Source: Dolomedes plantarius
Lineage: Eukaryota; Arthropoda; Arachnida; Araneae; Dolomedidae
NCBI GenBank assembly: GCA_907164885.2
Contig: OU015495.1
Span: forward strand, 99,267,832 to 99,331,831
Length of the DNA stretch: 64,000 nucleotides
Direction: 5' to 3'
Below the pieces are notes generated by a model, which made no database searches, was not told the DNA's origin, and was given only the letters and a program-made list of their open reading frames with translations. Each line of letters starts with the position of its first letter. Position 1 is the first letter of the stretch. Both the position numbers and the translations under genes were made by a program. Of the stretch, positions 10,974 through 24,080 are shown piece after piece.

Positions 10974-11021
10974 ATCAGAATTACACAAGCCGATTTTTAC
11001 TTTGGCTTGTGTAATTCTGAT
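10974..11021. repeat. Perfect 18-bp-stem hairpin
   Basis: ATCAGAATTACACAAGCC is followed by a 12-base loop and then its exact reverse complement, GGCTTGTGTAATTCTGAT. There is no T-run or other sign of a Pol III transcript. It may be a degraded foldback or a small hairpin RNA; no function can be assigned from sequence. Confidence 0.85.
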
Positions 11022-11794
11022 TTAAAAATTTTTTTATTATATATATATAACTAAGAATCATAGAAAAAGACCTTGTTTAACAATCAGCCAAAATAATATT
11101 ATCCCGTTCGAGGCTATCATTTAGCAGAGACAGAGAGACCTTTAGTTTTCAATTCATTGCTTCCGGCATGTACCCTTGATTCTGTGATTTGTGTTTTAAT
11201 TGTTAGATAAGTTTGTGGATCTATGGGTTTCTCTTAAGATTTTTCCAGTGTTAAGCCTCATAGTTTGTTCACGTTAATGTTTACATAAAAATCATACTCT
11301 TCAGAAATTCATTCTATTGGCTAGTGGCACAAAAAAATATTATAAAATGTATTTAATATGAGGTCAGCATGTGGAAATAAACAAATTAATTAATTACTGA
11401 CTAACGATTAAGCGTATTCATTATCACTTAAAAATAAATTAATTGAATAAAAAATAATATATATTTTAGTATAAATTTCTCTTTAAAATCGTTTTAAAAA
11501 ATGCCTGTATTTATCTTTATCTGTATGCATCTTAAAACTTATTAGACAATATAAATTATGGGTATAAAATGGAACTTTTCTAGTTTTTTAATGACACGAT
11601 TTGAAATAATTTTTTGATGTGTCGGAATTTTGAAGTGTTATCTTTCATTGTTACAATTTCATTGTTACAATTATTTAAACAAATTTTGCGATCTGATCCA
11701 ACTGTCCTTAATTAAATCCAATTTTTTAGCGTTAAAACCAACAAATACCTCAAACTAGGCTGTTGCGAAGCTAGAAAGCTTTATTACTAATATT

Positions 11795-11971
11795 TTTGTT
11801 TTGGTTTGGAGTGCTACGGTCAATTTTTGCTACACGAGGGCTAATTAGACCGGGACCTACTGCTTAAAGCCGATTCCGAACGGCTACAAACGTCCATGCC
11901 CAGAGTGGGATTCGAACCCACTGACTCTGGTACCGAAAGCCAGCGCCCTAGCCATTCGGCCATCTTCCGGC
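11795..11971 (-). mobile_element. tRNA-derived SINE, family 1 (minus strand)
   Basis: On the minus strand: GCCGGAAGATGGCCGAATGG (A box), then GGGTTCGAATCCCAC (a perfect B box), then the family body and a tail of CAAACCAAAACAAAAA. This is the best preserved head of the three copies and shows the tRNA ancestry most clearly. It carries the intact TTTAAGC at the site where the third copy is split. Confidence 0.85.
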
Positions 11972-12031
11972 TATTATTATTATTATTATTATTTTTGGGA
12001 CTTATTATTATTATTATTTCGACTGGTTTTA

Positions 12032-12100
12032 GCAGCGCGCCAAACCCAGCCTGTATCGCTTGGGCAAGCAGTAAACAGTTAAACAGAAAAGTACCAAAAT
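12032..12100 (+). repeat. Dispersed repeat R1, copy 2
   Basis: Same block as 6860-6920 (GCAGCGCGCCAAACCCAG ... TTAAACAGAAAAGTACCAA). It is preceded here by a (TTA)n array at about 11973-12017. Confidence 0.7.
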
Positions 12101-12105
12101 GTAAG

Positions 12106-15100
12106 CAACGATAAGTAATGCTACGTTAATAATTCGCGGCAGTTTCATTAAAACAGACTACCTGAATTTTTTTTCAAACTCTTTTGAACTGCCCTGAAAT
12201 TATTTTCCCTGTAATTTCATTTCGTCTACAATAGCGTCAGTTATCGTGAATCGTTCGTAACTCTCTGTTCAAAATGCAAAACTGTCGTAAGTCAGCGTAA
12301 ATTCTACATTTGATAAGTCACACAGTTTGCCTCTAGCGAAAGATTAATTCATAGAAAAATTTAACTTTCCTCACTTCCAAACAAGGCAATATACGTTCAA
12401 ATGAAATTTAGACAGAGGCCTGAAATAAATCACCTAGGTTGTTATTTAATATTATTTTGAACTGAAATATTCCAAGGATATGGAAATTATAGAATTACTG
12501 AGAAAAACGAGTAACTAAGACATTATAACGTACACAAGCACAGTAAACCCATACGGGTATACGCGCAAAATGGGTGCACTATAAAAAAATCCCGTAAAAT
12601 ACGTGCATTCGAAAAGCAAAAAATAAGGTATAGTGGTATAAAAGCAAACTAACAGACTTGATACTTTGCAAGTTTGTAAAAGATAATGTGCGTGGATAGT
12701 GGAATATGGCTTCAATAAAAAAATTCACTTACAAACTTTTCGAAGACGACATTAAGATAAACGCATCATCTTATCTAAGTACTGTCACATGTTGCGCATT
12801 TATTTAAGTAGGTTTTAAGCATTTCTGACCTTCAGAGGCAATTTCTGCGGTAGGAACCAACAAGTTTTGATTATTAACCACTCAAGCGCAAATGCTTTTT
12901 CATTCATTTGAAAACCGCCACACGCGTTTAATTAGCACAATCGTCAAATAAAGGTTAAGTGCGACTGAAAATTCATTCAGAAAAACAAACGATAAACAGC
13001 TGATCTGTCAAAGGGGGAATCCTGGTAACTGCAAAAACTGGAGATCTCGGATTCCAGCGGAAGTTAGAAAAGGAAAAATATATATGCAGAAAATGAAATT
13101 TTAATTAAAACCATTTGAACAAAATATTTTTCCTCGACTTATTGTATTTAAAAAAACATTTTTCCCCTCCTAATATAGAGCCAAGACATATAGGTCGTGG
13201 CTTGAATATACCTGTTTCACCTCTGACCTCCACTAGATTTCGAAACAAACTAAATCAAACAGATGACTATTGTCTATCGTCACCGACGGTGAAAAAATGA
13301 TTTTGCCTTTTTATCCAGTTTTCAAAATACCCAGATTCTCTACAACTCGAGGAAGTGAAAGCACACGAGAATAAAGCATACCCGGAAAAGAGAAACAGAC
13401 GATAAATAATACGCTTATTTACGAACATAATAACCATGAACGAGGAGATAATGTTTAAAAAAAAAATCACAAAATTCATTCATGTTTCGAAATCGAATGT
13501 GGAGTTAAAAGAATTGGTGAAACGCAAAACAAAACGCTCATAACTGTAACAGTTTTGTTACTCGAAATCTCGGCATTTCCCTCATTCCCCACCCCAGAGA
13601 ATGGGGGAGCGGGAGACAACACACGAGGTACAACGAATTTCATTTACATCACCACGCATAACAGACAGAAATAGAGACATCGCGTGAGACACGCACAAAA
13701 TTCTTCGATCATAACGATGTCATATAATGTTTCAACGGAACGAAATTTGAAAAAAAAAAATTTTTGCACTCGAGTATTTACTGAGCTCTAGCCCCCTCCA
13801 CTTGCACCCCTTTCGCACCAGAACGAAAGCAAACTAACAGGTAATCAGAACTTATTGACACGAACAACACATCGTAATTATCCACGACCTTGAAAAAAAA
13901 ATTATGTAGGTTTTTACACAAGCACGTACAAGCTATGTATATCTGTACTACCTTCAGTTGGCTAAGTAAAGTCGAACCGATTTAAAAGAAAAAACCAAAA
14001 ATAAATTTGGGTCTGTTTCGCGAAATTTTCGAGAACATGTTATGAAAACGTCTAAACTCTAAAGGTTTAATCAGTGGTTTTAAACCGCAGCCTAATGGCC
14101 AGAGGTGATCCTGTGTTATCCCTCACAGTAATAAAACCGGATATAAAAAAGTGTATATTTAGTCATCAAGCGCAAGGGTCACACTAATCGAGAAATTCTT
14201 AAAAGTATAAATATTTAGGATTTGCATTTGTATAATATAAATCATAAAAAAATAATCTAGTCGGGGGGGGGGGGGGAGCGATTTAATAGAGTTACCTTAG
14301 TCTCCATGGAAGAGGTGTGGGGAGGGGGGGGCACAGCCGGCAGATAGCACAGAACAGAGAAAAATGTGTTTTACAGGGCAAAAACTGAGAGCTTTAATAA
14401 TAGCTTCTCGTTGCATATCTCAGGTATTTCTGTGCGAAACAGCTCTTTTAAAACAAGCATATTTTTTTCCCTACTTTCATTTAATTAGACAATCATGCAC
14501 TGAAACTTTTTGTACTTATTAGGTGCGTATTCTGTACTTATTACACGCATATTTTCTTATTTTACACCATTATTATTCTTATTAATATGCTTTTTTATAA
14601 TAATTAATATAGAATTATAAGATTTTTTTTCGCATTTTCTAACTAAAATTCAAAATTTTTTTTAATCCATTCCCGAAATTTTTCCCATTTACGCAACGAC
14701 ATTTTCAGTAGATTTTGAACGAGGGTTCCAGATAACAAATAAAGAAATAAGAAAATAGCTAGAATTTTCTTTTTCCCCCCCCCCCCCCCCCCTCCCCACG
14801 GGGTTACCGTATTCAGTTCAATCACCCATCGACGATTTAGAAATCTACAAAGAAATAAATGTTGGCTAGAAATTGATAAATAATGTTTGACGTCTGTTGG
14901 TCATTTTGCTGTTTTAAATACAGCAAAACTATACAGAAATAATTTACGAACTATACAGAACTAAACAGAATGAACTCTCAACCAAAAAACCAACCAACCA
15001 ACCAAGTTACCAACCATTTTAATGGAAAGTTGAATTTAGGAATTATATGAGAGTAAGTAATTGGTATGATTAAGCACAAAAGTTTAAATCCTTGAAAATC

Positions 15101-15196
15101 TTCCTAGAGCCCACAATTTGGTTTTAAGTGAATCAGTCTCTACTCAATACTTGATTAGATTTGATGATTAAAACACTAGTAGTATTATTGTTTAAA
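12106..15196. other. Non-coding DNA, no clear feature
   Basis: Mostly unique AT-rich sequence. It includes G-runs at about 14264-14277 and 14321-14330, an 18-base C-run at about 14775-14792, and CCAA repeats near 14985-15005. No exon, element or RNA gene could be supported. Confidence 0.5.
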
Positions 15197-15559
15197 TTAA
15201 TTTGTCATCGCTACGTTCTCTGACAACAGACATGAGATATAATAAAAGCTTGGTAATAGCGGACTCTGTTCGATACCCAAGAACTCATTATGATTGAACG
15301 CATAATTATTTCTTTTCGTTTTTTGTACAGAATAAGAAATTTTCTTGAGCTTCTCAACATTATCATAAAATTTTGCTCCGAAGGTACTATTAGCTGCCTC
15401 TGAAGTACCATGGGTATTGCTTAACGTTCCACTGTCCTCCTTAGAAAACAGCAAAAATATCTTTTCACTACAGCTTCCTGGAGTGGTATGAAAATTTGTG
15501 ATGCATTCAAATTCTTTCATAACGAAAGAATTTGAAAAAATTGTAGAAAAATAAAACAA
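15197..15559 (-). pseudogene. Possible Nudix-hydrolase-like fragment
   Basis: A 120-codon open frame. Its central part reads FHTTPGSCSEKIFLLFSK and, further on, GTSEAAN. Nudix ADP-sugar pyrophosphatases often have a (Y/F)xxPGxxSEKIxLF strand at this position, after the Nudix box. The Nudix box itself (GX5EX7REUXEEXGU) is not present here, so this would be at most one exon or a remnant. A possible acceptor (ATGAAAG) lies just before EFECITNF. The C-terminal half shows nothing recognisable. The match is short and recalled, not searched; chance similarity is a real alternative. Confidence 0.2.
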
Positions 15560-15891
15560 GTATGCTGTAAAATTTACTCGAAATTTTCACTAAAAATTAA
15601 ATTTAAAATTTCACGGCTTAAAAAGACTTTGCAGTCTGTTTATACACAAAATAATAAAAAAAATTAATAAAATAAAAGTCTTTTCCACCCCTTCAAAATA
15701 CGAGATTTATACAGTTTGGGGCACCTTAGATCTTTTAAATATTCTTCTAAAGGAGAAATGATTAAATTAATCTTTTTTCCGTGCAAAATGCTGTCTTTGG
15801 ACGACTCTAATAAAAAGGCGTGAGATTTAACACCCTTAAGATTCTGAGTCAACTTTGAATTGATCTTTTGGGGTGAAATCTCAAAAACCAT

Positions 15892-17030
15892 GGATCCAAA
15901 AATTTGTTCTTGTTTTCAACTTCCGTTAAATAGTTTTTTTTTTTCTGGATTGCTTATCAGTTTACTTCTTTTAACTACATTAATTAATAATTGTAAAATA
16001 TAATAATTAAAACAAAATTATCATTATCAATGAATACAAAATCACCCCCAAAAAATATTGCAATACTGTTTTATCTTTTACGGAAATCCCTTTCATACGA
16101 AATTCAGTAAAGAAGCCAAGAGTGAAAAATAGGCATCGAGTTGGGGTTATGAACCTCTCAGCGGTCAATAAGGAGTTCAAGTTCAGGCATATGTTACTAG
16201 CCAATTTATTTTAATGAATAATAATTAATTACACTATTAAAACAGACGTGAACAACCATCTTAATGAAGAAAACGTTCACTTTAATAATAAAGTAACATG
16301 CTGCAAAATAACAGCTAGCTAATATTTTATATTACAAAAATAAAATATGGCAAAATATTAATTATAAAATAAATTTGTTCTCTTTAGAGTACATAAACTG
16401 ACACAAATCAAAATATTATGCTATTATTTTAGTTTTAAAGGTGGAACTTTCAAACGGGGGGGGGGGGGATCAGCAAATACGATGTCTCCAAAAATTGTTG
16501 AGGATGGGATTCGAATCACTCAACAGTCTGCCATATGAAATTTTTGCTTCGGTTTCAGCTTATTTTTTTAATGTATGATTTTAATAATTAATATGTTACA
16601 ACACAATCTCAACGACGTTACAACGCTATATTTACATACAGGTACATAGAAATAAAATACAGTATAGTTTCACAAGGGAAATTTTTAAAAATCGAAATTA
16701 ATAATATAAATTGTCGTTTTATTAAATATTTATTCACCGATGGGAGTCTCGTTGAAATGGAGTTCATTAAATAATGTCCAAACAAAAAGTTTCTTGGGAG
16801 TGGACTTAGAATCACATTAGAGTTTAAGATTTACCATTAAAGTTTTAGGTTCCAGTCACTTTAATTCATTAATTTAACTATTAGTCATATTTCTTATACA
16901 AAAGGACTCGCTTTTATAAATAAAGACCCATAAAAATTATAACTTAAAATATTCTCCCAGCTTTACACTTAAAAAAAAAAGACTCATGAAATTACGTAAC
17001 AAATAATTATGAAGGACCTATTTTATAACG
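15892..17030. other. Non-coding DNA, no feature seen
   Basis: AT-rich, with a G-run at about 16457-16468. No credible gene or element. Confidence 0.6.
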
Positions 17031-17650
17031 GAGGACATTCGGAACTTCCAAATTTCACGCTCAGATCAGCCAGCTGACGCGAGAACAAACAATGTCTGCC
17101 TCGCACCGCAACAAGGCTGGAACCAATTCATCTCCCCCTACTACGACAGAACACCTTCAGAGATCATAATTTCTCGACTTAATTCTGCCCCAAACCGCGA
17201 TCCATCAGCGTTATCAATTTCCAAGACTTCTACGTTTTCCATCGGCTGCTGTTTCCTTCCAGCCGCCGTTACCTTTGGCCTTTCGGCGAGCGAACGACGT
17301 CACAGCCGGCAGCATCCCCGAATGTGAGTGGGAGGGGGATGGAAAGAGAACCTTTTTCTATCGATCGATACGCGTCTGCGAGGGTCACTCACACCGACCG
17401 ACCGACCGACCGACCGACCGACTCTGGCTATATACGCGTCTGATGGAATGTACGCGCGTTGTCTGAAGGGAAAGCCAGACTGCAGTGTTATTTTGCGGCA
17501 AGGGGACGCTCGTTCGTTCGTTCATTGTTGTGGTGGGAGGAAGTCTGTCGGGAGATCAAAAACAGAGGGATACACGGTTCGTTTTCACTCTCCGCTGGCT
17601 GAGGGAGGAAGTGTCGATGCGCACTAGAGAGACGGGAAAAAAAAAGATCA
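17031..17650. promoter_or_regulatory. CpG-rich patch, candidate promoter or regulatory region
   Basis: About 600 bp markedly richer in GC and CpG than its surroundings. It holds an ACGACGTCAC (CRE-like) site near 17293, an (ACCG)n array at about 17394-17420 and ATCGATCGAT near 17360. The overlapping open frames (60-99 codons) read through the tetranucleotide array and show no domain, so I do not call them genes. Direction of transcription, if any, is unclear. Confidence 0.35.
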
Positions 17651-18580
17651 ACTTTTTCTCGGAGCATTTAAAACAAACCTCGTCTGCATGAACGGGAGTT
17701 ATATTATACCGTTATTAATATTTCACTCGATCTTTATACAGGGAAAGGGAGGGAAGAATATTTATTTTCATTAAAAAGTTATTGTTACTATAAAAACATC
17801 GAGTGTTCAGATAAATTAGATTTAGTGCCAATATTAGACATAATGCTAAACCCTTTTACAACGATTCTTATTTCAGCCGCAGAAAGAGTAAAATGTTTAT
17901 ATGAAGCATTTTTGACTTCCAAACAATGAGACTGTAACACAAACAAGCTTTCAAATTTTCTGCTTGAGATAAAAGAAAAAAAATCATTCATCGTGTTTAA
18001 GGTATAAAACAACTACATATGGGATAACTGTCTTGATTTAGCAGTTCTTTTTTTTATGATGTTGAAAAGTACAATAATTTCCTTAAATTTTTAAACGTGT
18101 GACCACCTTTAATACACGATTGAATATAAAGTTTTTTTTTCAGAGTCTCCAAGAAAATTTTATGAAAAATTCGAGGAGGGGGAAGGGATCTTTTAAAGAC
18201 TACATAGAGTAAGCATACTTTTATTCTCAGAGTTCTTCAATACAAACTTCATCTAAGTTTAAGCCAACTTTGATAATGAAATTAATCCCGCACCCAGATG
18301 AAGACATAGACACTTTTAAGGATAATAATACAGGTTATACAAAATACCTCATCTCAATGTCATAAAATTAGGTGCTACAATTTTACCCAAACACATTAGA
18401 TTTAATTTTTAAAAGGTAAGAAACAGAAGAGGCAATAAATGTATCGGAATAAAAATTTAGGAACAGATGGAGACTAAAGTGGCGGAGGAAACGATATATT
18501 ACTATAACAGGAAACTCAGTGTAAAGGGACAGCTTACAGGGTAATTTTAATACAATCATCAGAAAACAAAATGAACACAA
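17651..18580. other. Non-coding DNA, no feature seen
   Basis: AT-rich unique sequence; no exon or element supported. Confidence 0.6.
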
Positions 18581-18588
18581 TATATATA

Positions 18589-18652
<64 letters not shown>
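18581..18652. repeat. (TA)n microsatellite
   Basis: About 70 bp of TA repeat with one TTTA interruption. Confidence 0.95.
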
Positions 18653-18654
<2 letters not shown>

Positions 18655-20126
18655 AATATTCAATTTTGAGATTTTTCCGTTTTAGATCTTTCTGTCATAA
18701 AAATAAAACCTGTATATCCTAAATTATTTGTCCTAAATAATTTGTGTATCCTAAATAGTTTGTAAATACCCCACGCATACAGTCTTTTAATTAGGCACGA
18801 AAAATTTAATAAGGAGCATTTTCTTTTAAATTGGCGTAAACCAGAAGATGCTGAAGAAAATGTGTTCAATTTAATGTAATAGATAAAGGCTTTTTTTTTA
18901 GAAACTGTAGAAGTCCATGAAATTTTGCTTAGGAACACGGAATTTACGTTATAATATTCGGCATAACGTCGTTTTACCGCAGCTTTTAAAGTTTATACAC
19001 AAATATTCCATAATAACTCCATAAACAACTATGCGAAAGATCACCTAAAAGACAATGTATTTATTTGTGAGTTTGAGGTTCCAATATTCAACTACACACG
19101 AGAACGAGAGTCTAGTATTGATACTTCATACTCTACTGTCGTTATCAGCTTTGCAAATAAATTAAAGGCATCGTGAAAACACAAACAAAAATAAGAGAAA
19201 CTATAACTGAACACTCGTATTATTTTTCCTCTCTTGAATTTTCCCTTCAGTCTGTGCCATCGCGTGGCAACTGACTAAACGCTTAGAACTACACCAACCC
19301 CGACAAACGTTGTAGGTTTGTTATGTATTGAGGAAGGATACGCAGGGAGATAAACCTAGGGGGTATGACACCTTCTGTTAAATATCGATCTAAAAGGAAA
19401 ATGTATTTTTGCCAAAGCAGAAAACCCACCACTGACACCCACTTTCCCGGGAATCCCGCCTCGAATCATTGACATCAATAAAATTAATGCTGATTTCAAA
19501 GCACTAACCAATCAGCAATTTTTTTCAAACAATTATACTAATTTTTATATTTAATCATAAAAAGACTTTTCTGGAAAACGCACAAATATTTCAAACTGTT
19601 TTAAGTTTTCGTCACTCGGATCAGATCTATAAATAGACGTATCGGCGATAAAACAGATTATACGAAAAATAAGCCATGTCCCCATTTATTTCAGAATGAC
19701 AGAGAACAAACGGTTTGTATGTCGATTTTTTCATCTGTTGCTCTACTCTGAGGAACTGACAGACGCACGGCACGACAAATAAATGAATAAAAAAATATCT
19801 TCGTGTATGGCGAAATCAAAAATCAAGTCAAAGAGTACACGGAGAATAACTATAAACAATATTTTTCTTTCCTCGATGCCTGATGCCTTTTGTATAATAT
19901 TAGAAGAGATCACAATTTGTTTTATTAATAATATGCATGCTTTTTAGAGATATCTCTCTGCACCAAAATTAAAATATGCCCTGGTACTCACTTCTACCAG
20001 TAAACTAATAAAAAATATTTTGTTTTTTATTCCTTTTTGTTTTACTTATTTTGGTCCGTTCACGTCTAGTCCTTTCCAGTGTTTGCTCTTCAAATCTACC
20101 TCGGCAACAGCAACTAACTATATGTA
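18653..20126. other. Non-coding DNA, no feature seen
   Basis: Unique AT-rich sequence, including a loose direct repeat of CCTAAATTATTTG / CCTAAATAATTTG / CCTAAATAGTTTG at about 18718-18762. No gene supported. Confidence 0.55.
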
Positions 20127-20459
20127 CAGTCGAAATCCCGTTATAGCGCACCCGACATAAAACGAACTCACGTATATAACGAACGAAAATTTTGGTCCCG
20201 CCGTTTTCCTATTGTACGTAATTTAATTATCAGTGTGTCAGTTTAATGTAATCGCTTTTAGTCGATTTAATTCATTAATGATCATTTTTAATAGATTTTA
20301 TCATTTTTTAATACTTTATTAATGAATACACATTACAACTAATGAGTAATACATTTTGTGACCTCTAGGATTTTCCTTACCGGTTCGTATATAGCGAACC
20401 ACCGGATAAAGCGAACAAAATCTTTGGTCCTTGAAGTTCGTTATAACGGAGTTCGACTG
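20127..20459. mobile_element. pogo/Tigger-like MITE, 333 bp
   Basis: TA-flanked. The left end is CAGTCGAAATCCCGTTATAG and the right end, read inward, is CAGTCGAACTCCGTTATAAC. The pair differ at a few positions. Internal blocks near each end (ATAACGAACGAAAATTTTGG and AGCGAACAAAATCTTTGG) also pair loosely. The CAGTCGAA...CGTTATAAC end is typical of pogo/Tigger elements. No coding sequence. Confidence 0.85.
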
Positions 20460-20461
20460 TA

Positions 20462-22305
20462 ATCCAGAAAAAATCGGCCTCTAAGCGTCCACAAAGAAAG
20501 TGCAATTAAAAATTGAAATTATCAGAAAGTCAATCCCTTTTAAGGCCGAAGCCTTAATTTCCGATACGTCAGGTTTTACTATAGAATCGAATCAAAAGAC
20601 CAACGGGGGAAAGGGGGCTTTACCTCGCAATTTCAACGGAAATATTCATTATTACTATTTTAGTTCTCCCCCCCCCTCTTCCTAGTATACGCAACAAAAA
20701 CCAATTAAGTTCTGATCGATTACAAAAACCTCGATGTACCTCATTCAACTAAATGAAACTAGTTCAATGAACGACAAATCAGACATACACCACGAGTTAT
20801 TTGCAGACATATAATCTCGAACAATCAAAAATATATTAGTAAATTATTTCTCTGTGAATCACATTCGAACATAATATAGTAAGAGGTTGGGGAATACATA
20901 TTTATTTTTTTTTCTTTGCAAGTGAAACTTTGTGTCAAAGGTCGTTAACAGATAATTATGCTATTCCTACCTGAAAGACTATAACCACAATCCTTTGGCC
21001 CAGCCATGGTCGAATGAATAACCCGTTGAAAACAGATTTGTCAAAGGCTCACGATTCGGCTCCTTAAACTCTGACGAGGAATGTATGCGAGATTTCTCTA
21101 CCACGTCAAGTATTTACGAAGCAAACTTACAAAACGACTCCTAGGCGGGCGTTCTTTTCTGCGTAAAACTCTAATAGGGTAAATTGCCTTTAATTTAAAG
21201 AAAAAAAATGGAAATAAATTTCTGTATTACCAATTATATGAGGGGGGAAATGCGTCATACATTTCGCGGATACTCATTAGATGCAATAAATCAATAGTGA
21301 ACGAAATTAATTCAACAACTATCATAGCGAGATCCCTTACAACAGATCCTGCGAAATAATAATTTAAAATTGCGGGGAAACAACAGCTTCTGGTGCAGCA
21401 TTTGCGCAAAGCCCGATACTACGACTTAGAATGAGATTCAACTCAGCAGAATTCTTTTCTTATTTTATCCACGTCTTTTTTTTTCTTCTTTTTTTTAAAA
21501 ATCATACTACGAATGTCTTACATTGCTATACATTCTCAAATTTATCTTTTTCTCTTTTTTTCGGCCCTAAATCGTAGACGCGAAAACCAAATCGAATACA
21601 GAAACTTCAGAACAGACATGCTGATCACTACCCATACAAGCCATATTATGATCTGCACTTATAAGTCACATATGGGTACTAATTCACATCATGGAAAAAC
21701 AGACTCCTTTTGGAAAGGGGGGGAGGGTCCCCCCTCCCTTTACATCCTGAGCCTTAAGGGATAGTGATCTAGCTGTAAATTTTTTCATAAGAGTTCAGAC
21801 AGAACAGAAAGGTTTCTGTATTATATTTATGAGCAGCGAGTAATAAATGAAAAATTAAACAAATGATGAGGGGAACTAAAAAAGGGCTCCTCCATCGCCG
21901 GAATAGTTCGATAGACAGAATACTTAGTCTCGAGGTTTGGAAACCCGGTCTCGCGCTCCTTGCCTGGCCGTAACAAGCAAAGGTAAAGCAAACAAAAACC
22001 TCCAAAAGCGGATGTCTTCAATATTTTCCCAGAGAAAAGTAAATAAGTGAGTACTTTTGATAAAATGTTACACGGAGTTATGAACAGTAAAGATTAGGAA
22101 AAACGTTTCTAGAAAATTCAAATATTAGATAGAGAAAATAAAAGTTAAATACGGTAAAAATACAACGAAATGTTTAAGAGAATTTGAATAATTTTGTTCG
22201 TTTACAGCTAACTATGCATAAGACAAGAACAAAACGCTCACTTATTCCGATAATGCCCACATCAAGTTGGGCATCACACTTCAATTCTCCACTATAGACT
22301 ATTCC
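20462..22305. other. Non-coding DNA, no feature seen
   Basis: Unique sequence with moderate AT bias. Small open frames are present but without domains, splice context or codon signal that I can defend. Confidence 0.55.
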
Positions 22306-22313
22306 CACTAGAG

Positions 22314-22611
22314 CAGGGGTGTCAAACTGGCGGCCCGCGACGAACATTTTTGCGGCCCGACCAATATATTGGCACACAATATATAATAAAATAACCGACG
22401 CAGAATTATAATAAGATAGGAAGAATTCGCCAAATGTTTTTTTAATGATACTCTTTTTTTGCTATTATTAAACAAAATGCATATATTTATGTTGAATATA
22501 CTGTAATTAGGTAAATAAACCTACGTTTCTATTAATATTGATTTTTTTTTTTTTTTTTGCGGCCCACCTATAGTTAAACCTTTTTTGTTTCTTTTGAGTT
22601 TGACACCCCTG
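22314..22611. mobile_element. hAT-like MITE, 298 bp, perfect target duplication
   Basis: Ends CAGGGGTGTCAAACT and AGTTTGACACCCCTG are exact inverted repeats of 15 bp. Both sides carry the same 8 bases, CACTAGAG (22306-22313 and 22612-22619). Subterminal GCGGCCC motifs recur (22330-22365 and 22559-22566). There is a T-run at about 22540-22558 and no coding sequence. This end sequence belongs to a widely distributed hAT type. Confidence 0.95.
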
Positions 22612-22619
22612 CACTAGAG

Positions 22620-23085
22620 ACATCTTTTTTTTTTTAAACAATAAATTCAAAGCATTTGACAAATGACGAAACTAAGCCACAAAATTTCCAACTACTCTGC
22701 ATCATTCTGATATTAAGGGGTACAAAGATGTTCTGTAGTAGAAGCACATTTTACTGTAGAAATTATGAAGCAGGTGTACGTTTTAGTTTACGGGGTAAGA
22801 TAATAGTATTTGGAATCTTTAAAGTTTAAAATATGAGCTATTTTTTCAATTACGTAGAGAAAAATTTTATTCTTTTACTCAAACATCTGGTTTACTCAAA
22901 CTATATAACAATTTGTCTCTATTATACCATTCCGACACTCGCAAACGATAAATAAAACCTTGCTCCATTGTTTCTTAACGTAGGACGGGATAAAATATGC
23001 GAATGACTTTGGTGCTTTGAAACTAAAGCAACTAAATGTCAAACTATCTTCGTTAATTATGCAATTTAATTTAATTTTTTTTTCC
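22620..23085. other. Non-coding DNA, no feature seen
   Basis: AT-rich unique sequence. Confidence 0.6.
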
Positions 23086-24080
23086 CATTTCATGCGGGAT
23101 GTGAGGGGGCGAGGGGCAGTTTTAAGTCAAAAAAGAACTCTTTCCTTGAGAGCCGGAAATGATCGGGGGATTTAAAAAGTGATGAACTTAAAATGTCATT
23201 AAATTTTGCTCTTTTTGAAACGCTTAACCTTAAGATGCGCTGGGGGCGGGGACCCGAGCGACGACTCACCCCCGCACCCTGATACACCTCTGTCTCTCCG
23301 AATACCCATTCACAAGGCAATTTTTACATCCCATTCAGCTCACTCAGAAAACTTACTGAATGGGAAGGCAAAAATACAGAACTGCTTCTACTTGGTGGGC
23401 GAAACTCCTACGCCGCCTGTGCGACGAGAAAGAGACAGAGAGAGTCGGCGCATGAAATCTACCAATTAAACTTGCGGCAAACAGGAGAGAGCGGCACGAA
23501 AAGAAAAATTAAAAAATAAAAAAAAAATTTAATCTTTAGCACAGCATCCCTGACTTCTGTCTGATCGCTTATTAATACATTTTTTCCGAATCGCTTTTAG
23601 CTGCCGTCGATCGAGAGAAATAACAGTACTCGTCGGAAAGGTCAAATGAGTATAGGAATCTGCGCAAGTGCTACTTCGCTTGCCTTGAAATCGTGTGGGT
23701 GTGGGAAATTGCGTCAAGAGCATATATCTGAATGCGTAACGAAGGTAGGCAGAGCATCTCGACTATTCATAATTGGAGACATGTTTAAATTTCAATTATC
23801 GAGAAACTCGTGCAAAGGGTTAGAGAAGCGCCTGCGAAAACGCCGACTCGGAGGAGGGAATTTTCCTTTTTCAACTCCGTCAACAATGGGAGAGAGAGAG
23901 AGAGAGGGAAGATTCTATTATCCGCGGGAAAGATAAAAATGCTTTGGAGGAAATATGGATGAACCAAGCAGAGTGACAGAGTTATTAACGCTCTGAGAGC
24001 TGAACTGCGCATCGTTTTGGAAATACGGGAAAGGAAATTACTAGTAAAGAAAGAGAGAAAACAAACAAACACATCACGCA
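23086..24080. promoter_or_regulatory. GC-richer patch, candidate regulatory region
   Basis: Roughly 1 kb with more GC and CpG than its flanks, including GGGGGCGGGGACCCGAGCG near 23241 and GGGAATTTTCC near 23858. A (GA)n array at about 23888-23907 lies inside. Several overlapping open frames of 60-98 codons appear on both strands, as expected from fewer stop codons in GC-richer DNA; none shows a domain. A regulatory or 5' non-coding exon role is possible but not shown. Confidence 0.3.

Noticed and set aside
11896..12114. 72-codon frame beginning MPRVGFEPTDSG
   Set aside because: This is a translated tRNA-SINE head (the GFEPT motif comes from the B box), a common false annotation.
17275..17691. 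Overlapping frames of 63-99 codons in three frames
   Set aside because: All pass through an (ACCG)n array and a CpG-rich patch; no domain and no preferred frame.
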